Below, one piece after another: positions 1 to 13,573 of a stretch of 41,251 bases of DNA. Numbering within the stretch: position 1 is the first letter of the stretch; each line of letters opens with the position of its first letter. This stretch comes from Streptomyces sp. CBMA156. Lineage in GTDB: Bacteria > Actinomycetota > Actinomycetes > Streptomycetales > Streptomycetaceae. The stretch is taken from the NCBI RefSeq assembly GCF_014596515.1, contig NZ_MSJQ01000170.1, forward strand, positions 1-41,251, given 5' to 3'. Both the position numbers and the translations under genes were made by a program. The notes beneath the pieces were generated by a model. The model was not told the origin of the DNA and searched no databases. It worked only from the letters and a program-made list of their open reading frames with translations.

Positions 1-479
1 CGGCTGGTGGCCAGCAGCCGCAGGCCGGGCAGTGCCCGCAGCAGCGCGTCGGCCAGCTCGGCGCCGGCCTCCACCAGGTGCTCGCAGCCGTCCAGGACCA
101 GCAGCAGGCGCCGGCCCTCCAGCCGCTCGGCCAGGACGTCCAGCGGCGGACGGGCGGTGCCCTCGGCCAGGCGCAGCGCCTCCAGGACGGCGTGGCCGAG
201 CAGCAGCGAGTCCTGCACCGGGGTCACGTCCACCAGCCAGGCGCCGTCCGGGAACGGGCCGGCCGCCAGCACCGCCGCGCGCAGGGCGAGCCGGCTCTTG
301 CCCACGCCGCCGGGCCCGGTGACGGTCACCAGCCGGGCCGAGGCCAGCAGGCCGGCCAGTTCGGCCAGTTCGTCCTGCCGCCCGACGAACCCGGTCACCT
401 CGGCCGGCAGCCGTCCCGGCTCCGGCTCGGGCGGCCCCGCCGCGGGCTCGCCGGCCCGTGCTCTCCGGTCCCCGGCCAA
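1..479 (-). CDS. STAND/NB-ARC-type regulatory ATPase, N-terminal part (runs off window)
   Basis: Read on the minus strand, the frame gives a 160-residue N-terminus and stays open to the window edge, so the C-terminus is missing. Visible are the entry motif FVGRQDELAEL, a Walker A loop GPGGVGKS, and a Walker B stretch LLLVLDGCEHLV followed by ALLRALPGLRLLATSR. This arrangement is typical of the ATPase domain in AfsR/SARP-like and LuxR-type (LAL) regulators of actinobacteria. I place the start at the TTG at 479 because GGGGAG lies 6 nt upstream; no ATG or GTG occurs in this frame nearby. About 30 Pro/Ala-rich residues precede the ATPase domain. No DNA-binding domain precedes it, so if it is a transcription factor its HTH must be C-terminal and outside the window. 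Role unknown beyond nucleotide-dependent signalling. Confidence 0.7.
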   Translation of the reverse strand, partial: MAGDRRARAGEPAAGPPEPEPGRLPAEVTGFVGRQDELAELAGLLASARLVTVTGPGGVGKSRLALRAAVLAAGPFPDGAWLVDVTPVQDSLLLGHAVLEALRLAEGTARPPLDVLAERLEGRRLLLVLDGCEHLVEAGAELADALLRALPGLRLLATS

Positions 480-655
480 GGGCTGCTCCCCGTGCTTCCA
501 GGCCGGACCGTCGCGGTCCGGGCGTGCGTCGGGCCGTCCGGGCGACGGCCTGCACGGCAGAACGAGGTGACCGGCCGGTAGGTTACGCGCGCGGATCGCA
601 CACCCGACCGGATCGCCGGGAAACGACCCGGTCCGGAAACCGGGCCCGGGCGCGA

Positions 656-661
656 TAGGGT
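656..661 (+). promoter_or_regulatory. -10 box TAGGGT upstream of the DUF948 gene
   Basis: TAGGGT is a common actinobacterial -10 hexamer. It lies 38 nt before the GTG at 699, in the 219-nt gap between divergent genes. No convincing -35 was found. It would drive the DUF948-DUF6167-alaS-ruvX run. Confidence 0.4.
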
Positions 662-698
662 TCCCCTGGAGAACAGCAAGGCGAGGGAGCGCGCAAAG

Positions 699-1178
699 GT
701 GTCCGTGGGAGAGCTGGCCGGATTGCTCGTCGCCGTCTTCTGGGCGGTCCTGGTCACCCTGCTCGCCGTGGTGCTGGTCCGCCTCTCGCGGGTGCTCAAG
801 GAGGCCACCGTCCTGGTCTCCGCGGTCACCGAGCAGGCCGTCCCGCTGCTGACCGACGCGGGCGCCGCGGTGCGCAGCGCCAACGAGCAGCTGGAGCGGG
901 TCGACGAGATCACCGCCAACGTGCAGGACGCCGCCGCCAACGCCAACGCGCTCTCCTCCACCGTGGCCGCCACCCTGGGCGGACCGCTGGTGAAGGTCGC
1001 CGCCTTCAGCTACGGCGTGCGCAAGGCCGTCGCCCGGCAGCAGGGCGGTCTGTCGTCGGTGCCCGGGCAGGCCGGCGAGCGCGAGGAGCTGGCCCGGCTG
1101 ATCCGGGCCGAGGTGCGCGCCGCGACCGCGCCCAGGAGCGGCCTGTTCTCCCGGGTCCGGCGCGCGGTGAGGGGCTGA
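699..1178 (+). CDS. DUF948-family single-pass membrane protein
   Basis: A 159-residue protein starting at GTG 699, with GAGGGAG about 10 nt upstream. Residues 5-29 form one hydrophobic helix (LAGLLVAVFWAVLVTLLAVV). A long Ala/Glu/Val-rich helical region with coiled-coil character follows, then a basic Arg-rich tail. This is the DUF948 pattern: an N-terminal anchor and a cytoplasmic helical rod, of unknown biochemical role. It lies just upstream of alaS, separated only by a small partner gene that starts 4 nt after its stop, so the three are probably co-transcribed. The membrane topology is visible in the sequence; the function is not. Confidence 0.8.
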   Translation: MSVGELAGLLVAVFWAVLVTLLAVVLVRLSRVLKEATVLVSAVTEQAVPLLTDAGAAVRSANEQLERVDEITANVQDAAANANALSSTVAATLGGPLVKVAAFSYGVRKAVARQQGGLSSVPGQAGEREELARLIRAEVRAATAPRSGLFSRVRRAVRG

Positions 1179-1182
1179 CGGC

Positions 1183-1658
1183 ATGGTGCGACGCATCTTC
1201 TGGATGGCGGTCGGCGCCGGCGCCACCGTCTGGGCCATGAACAAGGCCAACGAGGCCGTGCACCGGCTCACCCCGGACAGCCTCTCCGGCACCGCCGCCC
1301 GCAGTGCGCTGCACCTGGGCGACCTGGCCAAGCAGTTCGCCCAGGACGTGAAGGCCGGCATGGCCGAGCGCGAGGAGCAGCTGAAGGACGACCTCGGGCT
1401 GCACGGCACCGCCGTGACGGAGCCCCGCGGCTCCCGCCCGCTGCCCGCCGCCCCGCACGGGCGGCGCTCCGCGCTGCCCCCCTCGGCGGAGCGGTACCGA
1501 GCTATCTCGGCGGTGCCCGGTAGCCCGGCCGCCGCCCTGCCTCCGTCCCGCACCCGCGCCGGATCCGACGGCGCCCGCACCACCCCCGAGACCACTGAAG
1601 AAACGCCCCGCCGCGCGCTGCCGCCGCGGGGCGGCACCCCGAACCGGAAGGACCACTA

Positions 1659-1659
<1 letters not shown>
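1183..1659 (+). CDS. DUF6167-type small protein upstream of alaS
   Basis: A 158-residue protein. It opens with [19 protein letters not shown], a hydrophobic N-terminal segment that could be a membrane anchor. A helical region follows (to about residue 75, with [20 protein letters not shown]), and then a low-complexity Pro/Arg/Ala/Ser tail that is probably disordered. Actinobacterial proteins of this look next to DUF948 genes and alaS are filed as DUF6167; the family name rests on my recall of that neighbourhood. The TAA stop shares one base with the alaS ATG (TAATG), which implies translational coupling. Function unknown. Confidence 0.7.
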
Positions 1660-4327
<2,668 letters not shown>

Positions 4328-4328
<1 letters not shown>

Positions 4329-4807
4329 TGGAGCAGGAGGAGAGGCCCTTCCGGCGGGGGCGGCGGATCGCCGTCGACGTCGGGGACGCCCGGATCGGGG
4401 TCGCGTCCTGCGACCCCGACGGGGTGCTCGCCACACCCGTGGAGACCGTCCCGGCCGGAGTGAAGTCGCAGGCCAGGATCGCCGCCATCGTCGACGAGTA
4501 CGGCGCGATGGAGGTGATCGTCGGGCTGCCGCGCTCGCTCAGCGGCAAGGAGGGCCCGGCGGCGGAGAAGGTCAGGGCGTACACGGCGCGGCTGGCCAAC
4601 CGGCTCTACCCGGTGCCGGTGCGGCTGGTGGACGAGCGGATGTCGACCGTCACCGCGACCCACGGGCTGCGCGCGTCGGGGGTCAAGGCGAAGAAGGGCC
4701 GCTCGGTGGTCGACCAGGCTGCCGCGGTGGTGATCCTCCAGTCCGCCCTTGAGTCCGAACGGGTGAGCGGACGCCCGCCCGGTGAGAGCGTCGAGGCGGC
4801 CGGCTGA
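4328..4807 (+). CDS. ruvX: Putative pre-16S rRNA nuclease / Holliday junction resolvase-like YqgF
   Basis: 159 residues, the usual size for YqgF/RuvX. This RNase H-fold family takes part in 16S rRNA 5'-end maturation in E. coli; a resolvase role was inferred earlier from the fold. The acidic residues expected for the active site are present: D17 in IAVDVGDARIGVAS, E103 in the VDERMSTVTA motif, and D129 in VDQAAAVVIL. The ATG at 4328 shares a base with the alaS stop (TGATG), so translation is coupled to alaS, the usual actinobacterial arrangement. A strong terminator follows 26 nt after the stop and ends this transcription unit. Confidence 0.93.
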
Positions 4808-4832
4808 CCGGTCTGATCTAACGTCCCGAAGA

Positions 4833-4869
4833 GGGGTCCGTGCGGACGCGTCCGCACGGACCCCTTTTT
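4833..4869 (+). terminator. Rho-independent terminator after ruvX
   Basis: A perfect 16-bp inverted repeat with almost no spacer (arms GGGGTCCGTGCGGACG and its exact complement, 4833-4864) is followed by TTTTT. It separates alaS-ruvX from the mltG genes, so mltG must have its own promoter in 4870-4945. Confidence 0.92.
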
Positions 4870-4945
4870 CGTTCGTTTCCATGTCCGTTTTGGATTGATT
4901 CGCGTCGATCCTGAACGCTCTGGGACCGCCGAGGGGACGCGAGCC

Positions 4946-6193
4946 ATGACCGACCAGGACTTCCATCCGGGGCTCACGCCCGGGCACCTGGGTGCGCCGG
5001 TGCTGGAACCGGAGGGCCGCCCGCCGGGCGCGCCCCGTCCGCGCTTCGATGCGCCCGATCCGCACCGACGGCGTAACGGACTGGCCTGCGGGCTCACCGC
5101 GCTGGCGCTGATCGTGGTCTTCGGCGGGATCGGGCTGACCGGGTACACCTGGGTCCAGTCGCAGCGCAAGCCCCCGGTCGCCGCCGACTTCGCCGGGCAG
5201 GGCACCGGCAGCGTCCAGGTCTCGGTGCCGGAGGGCGCCGGCCTCGCCCAGATCGCGTCCGCGCTGGTGCGCAACGGGGTGGTGGCCAGCTCGCTCGCCT
5301 TCACCCGGGCCGCGAAGGGCAGCGCGGCGGCCGCCGGGCGGATCCAGCCGGGGACGTACACGCTCAGGCAGAAGATGTCGGCCGCGGCGGCGCTGGCGAT
5401 CCTGATCGACCCGGCCAACGCCAACGGCCTGACCATCCCCGAGGGCTGGCGCGGCTACCAGATCTACGCGGCCATCGACAAGAAGCTGGACCTGCCCGAG
5501 GGCACCGCCCAGAAGACCGCCCAGGAGCAGGGCGCGGACCTCGGCCTGCCGGACTTCACCAACGGCAGCCCCGAGGGCTACCTGTTCCCGGCGACGTACA
5601 GCGTCACCGAGGGCACCACCGCCTTCGACCTGCTGAAGCAGATGGTGGACCGGGCCGGGAAGGAGTTCAGCCGGGACGACGCCACCGTGGTCGCGCAGAA
5701 CCTCGGGCAGAGCGAGTACGGGCTGGTCACCGTGGCCAGCATGGTCCAGGGCGAGGCCGACAACACCGAGGACATGGGCAAGGTGGCCAGGGTGATCTAC
5801 AACCGGCTGGCCAAGGGCATGCCCCTGCAACTGGACTCGACCATCAACTACGCGCTCGGCCGTTCGACCCTGAACACCTCGGTGACCGACACCAGGCTGG
5901 ACTCCCCGTACAACACCTACCTGCACGCCGGGCTGCCGCCGAGCCCGATCTCCAACCCGGGGCGGCAGGCGATCATGGCGGCGCTGGACCCGACGCCGGG
6001 GGACTGGCTGTACTTCGTCACCGTGAAGCCGGGGGACACCCGTTTCACCGACAGCTTCGACGTGCAGCAACGCAACGTGGCGGAGTTCAACGCCAACCGG
6101 GCGGCGGCCAAGCCGAGCGCCCCGGGCTCCGGGGCCCCGTCGGCGCCGGGCGGGTCCGGCGCACCGTCCGGCGCCGGTGCGGCGACCCCGTGA
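4946..6193 (+). CDS. mltG: Endolytic murein transglycosylase MltG, first copy
   Basis: 415 residues from ATG 4946, chosen because GAGGGGAC sits 8 nt upstream; a TTG at 4895 in the same frame has no ribosome binding site. MltG cleaves nascent glycan strands at the outer face of the cytoplasmic membrane. Order: a Pro/Arg-rich cytoplasmic tail of about 48 residues, a membrane helix (LTALALIVVFGGIGLTGYTW), a LysM-like part (GSVQVSVPEGAGLAQIASAL), then the YceG domain. The catalytic Glu is E270 in ASMVQGEAD, followed by VARVIYNRL, SPYNTYLHAGLPPSPI and the ISNPG segment. The C-terminus is a Ser/Gly/Pro/Ala-rich tail. A second MltG-type gene follows, so this looks like a duplication with divergence. 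Confidence 0.9.
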   Translation: MTDQDFHPGLTPGHLGAPVLEPEGRPPGAPRPRFDAPDPHRRRNGLACGLTALALIVVFGGIGLTGYTWVQSQRKPPVAADFAGQGTGSVQVSVPEGAGLAQIASALVRNGVVASSLAFTRAAKGSAAAAGRIQPGTYTLRQKMSAAAALAILIDPANANGLTIPEGWRGYQIYAAIDKKLDLPEGTAQKTAQEQGADLGLPDFTNGSPEGYLFPATYSVTEGTTAFDLLKQMVDRAGKEFSRDDATVVAQNLGQSEYGLVTVASMVQGEADNTEDMGKVARVIYNRLAKGMPLQLDSTINYALGRSTLNTSVTDTRLDSPYNTYLHAGLPPSPISNPGRQAIMAALDPTPGDWLYFVTVKPGDTRFTDSFDVQQRNVAEFNANRAAAKPSAPGSGAPSAPGGSGAPSGAGAATP

Positions 6194-6267
6194 CGGTGCT
6201 GTGTGCCGTCGGTGAGGTCGCTCACTGACGGTGCGTCCGCCCGGCCGGGGGTGAGGCTGCGGTACGG

Positions 6268-6273
6268 TAACGT
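6268..6273 (+). promoter_or_regulatory. Possible -10 box TAACGT in the mltG1-mltG2 gap
   Basis: The 188-nt gap holds TAACGT at 6268, about 108 nt before the second mltG start. Downstream, in the presumed leader, is a small hairpin (CCGGGAC 6316-6322 with GTCCCGG 6329-6335). No clear -35 and no terminator for the first copy were seen, so read-through is also possible. Confidence 0.3.
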
Positions 6274-6381
6274 CTCCCTCCAGGCGCTGCGCTAGCACGC
6301 CGGTTCGAGAATCAGCCGGGACGGCGTCGTCCCGGACGGCCGGTTCGATCCTCCGGCCGTCACCGTCGGTTAAGGGGATCG

Positions 6382-8298
6382 ATGACCGATCTGGGTGGGG
6401 GCTACGGCCCCCAGGGCGAGCCGTGGCACCCCGGTGATCCCGGGTACGACGGCCGGCAGCCGGTCCCCGGCCAGCAGGACGGCCAGTGGCAGCAGCAGTA
6501 CCCGCAGCAGGTCCAGCAGCAGGGCCAGCAGGTCCAGCAGCCGTACGGGGACGTGCAGCAGGGGTACGCGCAGCAGCAGCCCCAGCAGTCCCAGCAGCAG
6601 CCCCAGCATCAGATGGCGCCGCAGATGCAGCAGCAGATGATGCAGCAGCAGGGCTACCCCCAGCAGCAGCCCCAGCAGCAGATGGCGCCGCAGCAGGGCT
6701 ACCCCGATGGGCAGCAGGGCTACCCGCAGCAGATGCAGCAGCAGGGCTACGCCCAGCAGGGGTTCATGCAGGGCAGGCAGCCCCAGCACCCGATGCAGCA
6801 GGGCTACCCGCAGCAGGTGCCCCAGCAGCAGGCGCCGGCGCAGCAGCAGGGGATGCCCCAGCTCGGAATGCCCCAGCAGGGGATGCCGCAGCAGGCCGCG
6901 CAGTCCCAGCAGCAGGTGGCCCAACAGCAGCAGGCCCGGCAACAGCAGCAGGCCCGGCCGCAGCCGGCTCCGGCTCCCGCCCCGGCCGCGGGTCCCGGCC
7001 CGGACGGGATCGACTGGGAGGCCGAGGCCGCCGCGCTGGAGGCCGGCACCGACCCGGTCGGCGGAGCGCGCGAGGACGCCGCGGACGAGTGGGACGGCCA
7101 CGAGGACGGCCGCCACGAGGACGGCGGGTACCTGGAGGAGCAGCCCGAGGCGGGCTTCCTCGGGGACCGGGACGACTCCCGCGAGGCCCAGAAGAAGCGC
7201 AAGGAGAAGGGCAAGAAGTCGGGCCGCCGCAACGGCGGCGCCTGCCTGCTGGTCGCGATGGTGCTGCTCGGCGCCATGGGCGGGGCCGGCTGGTGGGGCT
7301 ACGGCTTCTACCAGGACCACTTCGGCCCGGCCCCGGACTTCACCGGCGAGGGCACCGGCTCCGTCCAGGTCGAGGTCAAGAAGGGCGCGGTCGGCGGGCA
7401 GATCGGCCTGGTGCTGAAGAACGCGGGCGTGGTCAAGAGCGTCGACGCCTTCACCGGCGCCTGCAACGCCGAGCCCAAGTGCGGCACCATCCAGTACGGC
7501 TACTACGGGCTGAAGAAGGAGATGCCGGCCGCGGCCGCGCTCAAGGAGCTGCTCGCCCAGGCGGGCGGTGCGGCGATCGTGGTCCCGGAGGGCAAGAACT
7601 CCACCGAGATCTACACCCTGATCGACACCAAGCTGAAGCTCCAGCAGGGCACCACGGCGGGCGTCGCCAAGGCCCAGGTCAACGACCTCGGCCTGCCGCC
7701 GTACGCGAATGGCAACCTGGAGGGCTTCCTCTGGCCGACCCGCTACAACATCGCCGAGGGCATGAAGCCCGAGGACCTGCTCAAGCAGATGGTGAAGAAC
7801 GCCACCGAGAAGTACGCCAACCTGGACTCCCAGGCCGCCTCGGTGGGCCTGAAGACGGGCTACGAGGTACTCATCGAGGCGAGCATCCTCCAGCGCGAGG
7901 GCAACAACGCGGCGGACTTCGCCAAGATGGCCAAGACCATCCAGAACCGGCTGGCGGCCGGTGGCGAGATCAACCACCGGCTCGGCATGGACACCACGCT
8001 CCAGTACTCGTTGAACCGCAAGGAACTCAACAAGAAGGACATGGACGACGCGTCCAACAAGTACAACACCTACATCAACCAGGGCCTGCCGCCGACGCCG
8101 ATCGCCAACCCCGGCGACGACGCGCTCAACGCGGTGCTGCACCCGGCGGACGGCAAGTGGCTCTACTTCATCGCGATGTCCCCGACCGAGACCAGGTTCG
8201 CGGAGACGAGCAAGGAGCACTACGCCAACGTCAAGGAGTACTGCACGGCGGCCGGGCAGAACTTCGACGAGGCCCGTGGCCACTGCACCACCAAGTAG
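6382..8298 (+). CDS. mltG: MltG-type transglycosylase with long Gln-rich N-terminus, second copy
   Basis: 638 residues from ATG 6382 (AAGGGGA upstream). Residues about 33-195 are extremely rich in Gln with Met, Pro, Gly and Tyr (QQGYPQQ-like units). An acidic stretch (about 210-262) and a basic [13 protein letters not shown] patch lead into a membrane helix ([20 protein letters not shown], about residues 288-308). The extracytoplasmic part is a YceG domain with the catalytic Glu kept (E506 in [10 protein letters not shown]) and the [20 protein letters not shown] segment. Two Cys near the domain start (GACNAEPKC) and two at the C-terminus (EYC, GHC) could form disulfides. The Gln-rich tail should be cytoplasmic. 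aroE follows after 34 nt on the same strand. The family is clear; why two copies sit side by side is not known. Confidence 0.88.
   Translation: MTDLGGGYGPQGEPWHPGDPGYDGRQPVPGQQDGQWQQQYPQQVQQQGQQVQQPYGDVQQGYAQQQPQQSQQQPQHQMAPQMQQQMMQQQGYPQQQPQQQMAPQQGYPDGQQGYPQQMQQQGYAQQGFMQGRQPQHPMQQGYPQQVPQQQAPAQQQGMPQLGMPQQGMPQQAAQSQQQVAQQQQARQQQQARPQPAPAPAPAAGPGPDGIDWEAEAAALEAGTDPVGGAREDAADEWDGHEDGRHEDGGYLEEQPEAGFLGDRDDSREAQKKRKEKGKKSGRRNGGACLLVAMVLLGAMGGAGWWGYGFYQDHFGPAPDFTGEGTGSVQVEVKKGAVGGQIGLVLKNAGVVKSVDAFTGACNAEPKCGTIQYGYYGLKKEMPAAAALKELLAQAGGAAIVVPEGKNSTEIYTLIDTKLKLQQGTTAGVAKAQVNDLGLPPYANGNLEGFLWPTRYNIAEGMKPEDLLKQMVKNATEKYANLDSQAASVGLKTGYEVLIEASILQREGNNAADFAKMAKTIQNRLAAGGEINHRLGMDTTLQYSLNRKELNKKDMDDASNKYNTYINQGLPPTPIANPGDDALNAVLHPADGKWLYFIAMSPTETRFAETSKEHYANVKEYCTAAGQNFDEARGHCTTK
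6487..6955 (+). repeat. CAG-rich low-complexity coding repeat
   Basis: Near-continuous CAGCAG runs interrupted by GGCTACCC, ATG and CCG codons encode the Gln-rich tail of the second MltG. The repeat is in frame and contains no stop. CAG is the preferred Gln codon in this GC-rich genome, so slippage within the run is plausible. It is not a CRISPR array: there are no uniform spacers. Confidence 0.85.
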
Positions 8299-8332
8299 CA
8301 ACGGCCGGAAGACAGTTCGCGGAGAGACAGCC

Positions 8333-9163
8333 TTGACCAGCAAGCACCGGGCAGCCGTACTCGGCTCGCCGATCGCCCACTCGCTCTCGCCGGACCTGCA
8401 CCGGGCCGCCTTCGCGGCGCTCGGGCTGGACGGCTGGCGCTACGACCGCTTCGAGGTCGACGAGGCCGGGCTGCCGGGGTTCGTCGCCGCCCTGGACGAG
8501 GCCGAGTGGGCGGGGCTGTCGCTCACGATGCCGCTGAAGCGGGCGATCGTCCCGCTGCTCGACGAGGTCAGCGCGACGGCCCGCTCGGTGGACGCGGTGA
8601 ACACGGTGGTCTTCACCGCCGACGGCCGGCGCACCGGGGACAACACCGACGTCCCCGGGCTGGTCAACGCGCTGCGCGAGCGCGGGATCACCGAGGTGCC
8701 AGAGGCGGCCGTGCTGGGTGCCGGGGCGACCGCCTCCTCGGCGCTGGCCGCGCTGGCCCAGGTGTGCACCGGCGAGGTGACGGTCTACGTGCGCAGCGCC
8801 GAGCGGGCCAGGGAGATGGCCGAGCTGGGCGAGCGGCTGGGCGTGGCCGTCCGGACCGCGGACTGGGAGCGCGGGGCCGGGGCGCTGGCCGGGCCGCTGA
8901 CCGTCTCCACCACGCCGGCCGGCGCCACCGACGTCTTCGCCGACGGGCTGCCCGCAGGGCCGGGCGCGCTGTTCGACGTGCTGTACCACCCCTGGCCGAC
9001 GGCGCTGGCCGCCGCCGTGGCCGGGCGCGGGGCGACCGTCCTGGGCGGGCTGGACCTGCTGGTGCACCAGGCGGTGTTGCAGAGCGAGGCCTTCACCGGG
9101 CGGGCCCCCGGGCCGCTGGCGGCGATGCGCGAGGCGGGGGAGAAGGCGCTCGCCGGCCGCTGA
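8333..9163 (+). CDS. aroE: Shikimate dehydrogenase
   Basis: 276 residues from TTG 8333, chosen because GGAGAG lies 6 nt upstream and the protein then begins TSKHRAAVLGSPIAHSLSP, with the shikimate-binding motif at the usual place. A GTG at 8276 would extend into mltG2. AroE reduces 3-dehydroshikimate to shikimate with NADPH in the cytoplasm. Visible are the substrate loop SPIAHSLSP (residues 12-20), catalytic Lys69 in LTMPLKRA, the partner Asp106 in GDNTDVPG, and the nucleotide-binding loop VLGAGATASS. The gene lies 34 nt after the second mltG and probably shares its transcript. The other aro genes start after a 194-nt gap. Confidence 0.93.
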   Translation: MTSKHRAAVLGSPIAHSLSPDLHRAAFAALGLDGWRYDRFEVDEAGLPGFVAALDEAEWAGLSLTMPLKRAIVPLLDEVSATARSVDAVNTVVFTADGRRTGDNTDVPGLVNALRERGITEVPEAAVLGAGATASSALAALAQVCTGEVTVYVRSAERAREMAELGERLGVAVRTADWERGAGALAGPLTVSTTPAGATDVFADGLPAGPGALFDVLYHPWPTALAAAVAGRGATVLGGLDLLVHQAVLQSEAFTGRAPGPLAAMREAGEKALAGR

Positions 9164-9357
9164 GCCGGGCGGCCCGGCCGTAGGGCGGGGGGCAGGGCCC
9201 GTCCTGCGACCGGTTTCCCGGCCGGATGGTGGCCGGTCGCCGTCCGTCACGCGGACTGTGCCGCCGGGTGCTCCTGGGGCATGAAAGGATTCAGCCACAA
9301 GGCACGCCCGGGCGGCCCCGGCGGTGCCGAGGCCGGTCCGCTGATGAAGGAGCTCCG

Positions 9358-10538
9358 TTGGGTACGTTGCGCTGGCTCACCGCGGGGGAGTCGCACGGCC
9401 CCGCACTCGTCGCGACGCTGGAAGGCCTGCCCGCCGGTGTACCGGTCACCACCGACCTGGTGGCCGACGCGCTGGCGCGCCGCCGGCTCGGTTACGGTCG
9501 CGGGGCGCGGATGAAGTTCGAGCAGGACCAGGTGACCTTCCTCGGCGGCGTCCGGCACGGCCTGACCATGGGCAGCCCGGTCGCGGTCATGGTCGGCAAC
9601 ACCGAGTGGCCGAAGTGGGAGCAGGTCATGTCGGCCGACCCGGTCGACCCCGAGGTGCTGGCGGGCCTGGCCCGCAACGAGGCGCTCACCCGCCCCCGGC
9701 CCGGTCACGCCGACCTGGCCGGCATGCAGAAGTACTCGATCGACGAGGCCAGGCCGATCCTGGAGCGCGCCAGCGCCCGGGAGACGGCCGCCCGGGTCGC
9801 GCTGGGCGCCGTCGCCCGCTCGTACCTGCGCGAGGTGGCCGGGATCGAGATCGTCAGCCACGTGGTCGAGCTGGCCGCCGCCAAGGCGCCGGCCGGCGTG
9901 GTCCCGCTGCCCTCGGACGAGGCCGCGCTGGACGCCGACCCGGTGCGCTGCCTGGACGCCGACGCCTCGAAGGCGATGGTCGCCGAGATCGACCAGGCCC
10001 ACAAGGACGGCGACACCCTGGGCGGCGTGGTCGAGGTGCTCGCGTACGGCGTGCCGGTGGGCCTCGGCTCGCACGTGCACTGGGACCGCCGACTGGACGC
10101 GCGGCTGGCCGCCGCGCTGATGGGCATCCAGGCGATCAAGGGCGTCGAGGTCGGCGACGGCTTCGAGCTGGCCCGGGTGCCGGGCTCCCAGGCGCACGAC
10201 GAGATCGTCCCGACCGCCGAGGGCGTCAAGCGCACCTCCGGCCGCTCCGGCGGCACCGAGGGCGGCCTGTCCACCGGCGAGGTGCTGCGGGTGCGCGCCG
10301 CGATGAAGCCGATCGCCACCGTGCCGCGGGCGCTCCAGACCCTGGACGTGCGCACCGGCGAGCCGGCCAAGGCGCACCACCAGCGCTCGGACGTCTGCGC
10401 GGTGCCGGCCGCCGGCATCGTCGCGGAGGCGATGGTCGCGCTGGTGCTGGCGGACGCGGTCAGCGAGAAGTTCGGCGGCGACAACGTCGCCGAGACCCGT
10501 CGCAACGTGCAGGGCTACCTCGACAACCTGATCATCCG

Positions 10539-10542
<4 letters not shown>
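9358..10542 (+). CDS. aroC: Chorismate synthase
   Basis: 394 residues from TTG 9358, supported by AAGGAG 5 nt upstream and by the canonical N-terminus [18 protein letters not shown]. The enzyme makes chorismate from EPSP and needs reduced FMN. Family segments in order: [37 protein letters not shown], the Gly-rich [18 protein letters not shown], and the C-terminal [20 protein letters not shown]. The stop overlaps the aroK start by 4 nt (ATGA). The 194-nt upstream gap has no gene and no convincing promoter; I see only a loose AGGATT at about 9287. Confidence 0.96.
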
Positions 10543-12581
<2,039 letters not shown>

Positions 12582-12633
12582 GGGTACGGGCGGTGGCCCG
12601 GCGGCGGACTGTGCCCGCTGCCGGGCCTCCGTG

Positions 12634-12639
12634 TAGTGT
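12634..12639 (+). promoter_or_regulatory. Candidate -10 box TAGTGT before the P-loop gene
   Basis: TAGTGT lies 28 nt ahead of the GTG at 12667, in the short gap after aroQ. Spacing suits a transcript starting near 12646. No good -35 was found. Confidence 0.35.
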
Positions 12640-12666
12640 CCCCGCTGAGAGGTGTCGGGAGGTGTC

Positions 12667-13494
12667 GTGACGCAGTACGCCGGAGGCGGGCAGGTCCCGC
12701 CGCGTCCCGTCGCTCCGCCGGTGCCGCCGGGGGGCGGTCCGCGGGGGACGTCGCCGGGGACGCCGATCTCCGCTCCGCCGCCGGTCCGTCCGGCGCCCGC
12801 CCCCGCACCGGCTCCTGCGCCTCCCCCCGCCCCGGCGCCGAGCGCGCCGGTGCCCGCGGGAGGCACCGGGCACTTCGTGCTGCCGGCCGGGATGCCGGTC
12901 CAGCTGCCCGCCCACCCGCCGCGGCAGCACGCGCCCACCGGGCCGATCGCCGTCCTGCTGATCGGACCGGCCGGGGCCGGCAAGACCACCGTCGCCCGGT
13001 ACTGGGCCGAGCGCAGGCCCACCCCGACCGCGCACATCAGCCTGGACGACGTCCGCGAGTGGGTGCAGTCCGGCTTCGCCAACCCGCAGTCCGGCTGGAA
13101 CAACGCCTCCGAGGCGCAGTACCGGCTGGCCCGCCGCACCTGCGGCTTCGCCTGCCGCAACTACCTGGCCAACGGCATCTCCTGCATCGTCGACGACGCC
13201 GTCTTCCCGGACCGCCCGGCGATCGGCCTCGGCGGCTGGAAGCGGCACATCGGCCCCGGCATGATCCCGGTCGTGCTGCTGCCCAGCCTGGACTCGGTGC
13301 TGCACCGCAACGCCCGGCGCAGCGGCAACCGCCGCCTCGGGGACGAGGAGGTGGCCCGGATCCACGGGCGGATGGCCGGCTGGTACAACTCCGGGCTGCC
13401 GATCATCGACAACTCCGCCCTGGACGTCGCCGGGACGGCCGCCGAGCTGGACCGCGTCATCCTGGCCAGGCTGATGGGCGTCCCGGTCCGCTGA
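12667..13494 (+). CDS. P-loop kinase-like ATPase with Pro-rich N-terminus
   Basis: 275 residues from GTG 12667 (GGGAGG just upstream; an in-frame GTG at 12652 is the alternative). Residues 9-62 are almost entirely Pro, Ala and Gly and probably disordered. The rest looks like a small nucleotide kinase: Walker A GPAGAGKTT (100-108), ISLDDVREWVQSG with an acidic pair at 127-128, CIVDDAVFPDRP as a likely Walker B or substrate segment, and NARRSGNRRLGDEEVARIHG with Arg residues typical of a lid. The fold resembles AAA_33/polynucleotide-kinase or zeta-toxin-like kinases, but the substrate cannot be read. No antitoxin-like gene is next to it. The gene lies between aroQ and a DNA glycosylase on the same strand. 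Confidence 0.7.
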   Translation: MTQYAGGGQVPPRPVAPPVPPGGGPRGTSPGTPISAPPPVRPAPAPAPAPAPPPAPAPSAPVPAGGTGHFVLPAGMPVQLPAHPPRQHAPTGPIAVLLIGPAGAGKTTVARYWAERRPTPTAHISLDDVREWVQSGFANPQSGWNNASEAQYRLARRTCGFACRNYLANGISCIVDDAVFPDRPAIGLGGWKRHIGPGMIPVVLLPSLDSVLHRNARRSGNRRLGDEEVARIHGRMAGWYNSGLPIIDNSALDVAGTAAELDRVILARLMGVPVR

Positions 13495-13573
13495 CCTGCA
13501 CGGTCGTGGAACTGTCGGGGCCGGCTGCGATGATGGGCGGGTCCTGTCGCAGCGCCCGGAGGAGCTGACGCCC

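Noticed and set aside
1480..1658. T-box or other leader for alaS.
   Set aside because: The stretch is coding for the upstream small protein and has no T-box sequence or terminator.
6487..6955. CAG repeats as a CRISPR array or intergenic tandem repeat.
   Set aside because: The tract is in frame, has no uniform repeat-spacer structure and encodes the Gln-rich tail.
9281..9514. A 77-codon frame beginning in the aroE-aroC gap.
   Set aside because: It overlaps the aroC start in another frame, has no good ribosome binding site and an Arg/Ser-rich shadow composition.
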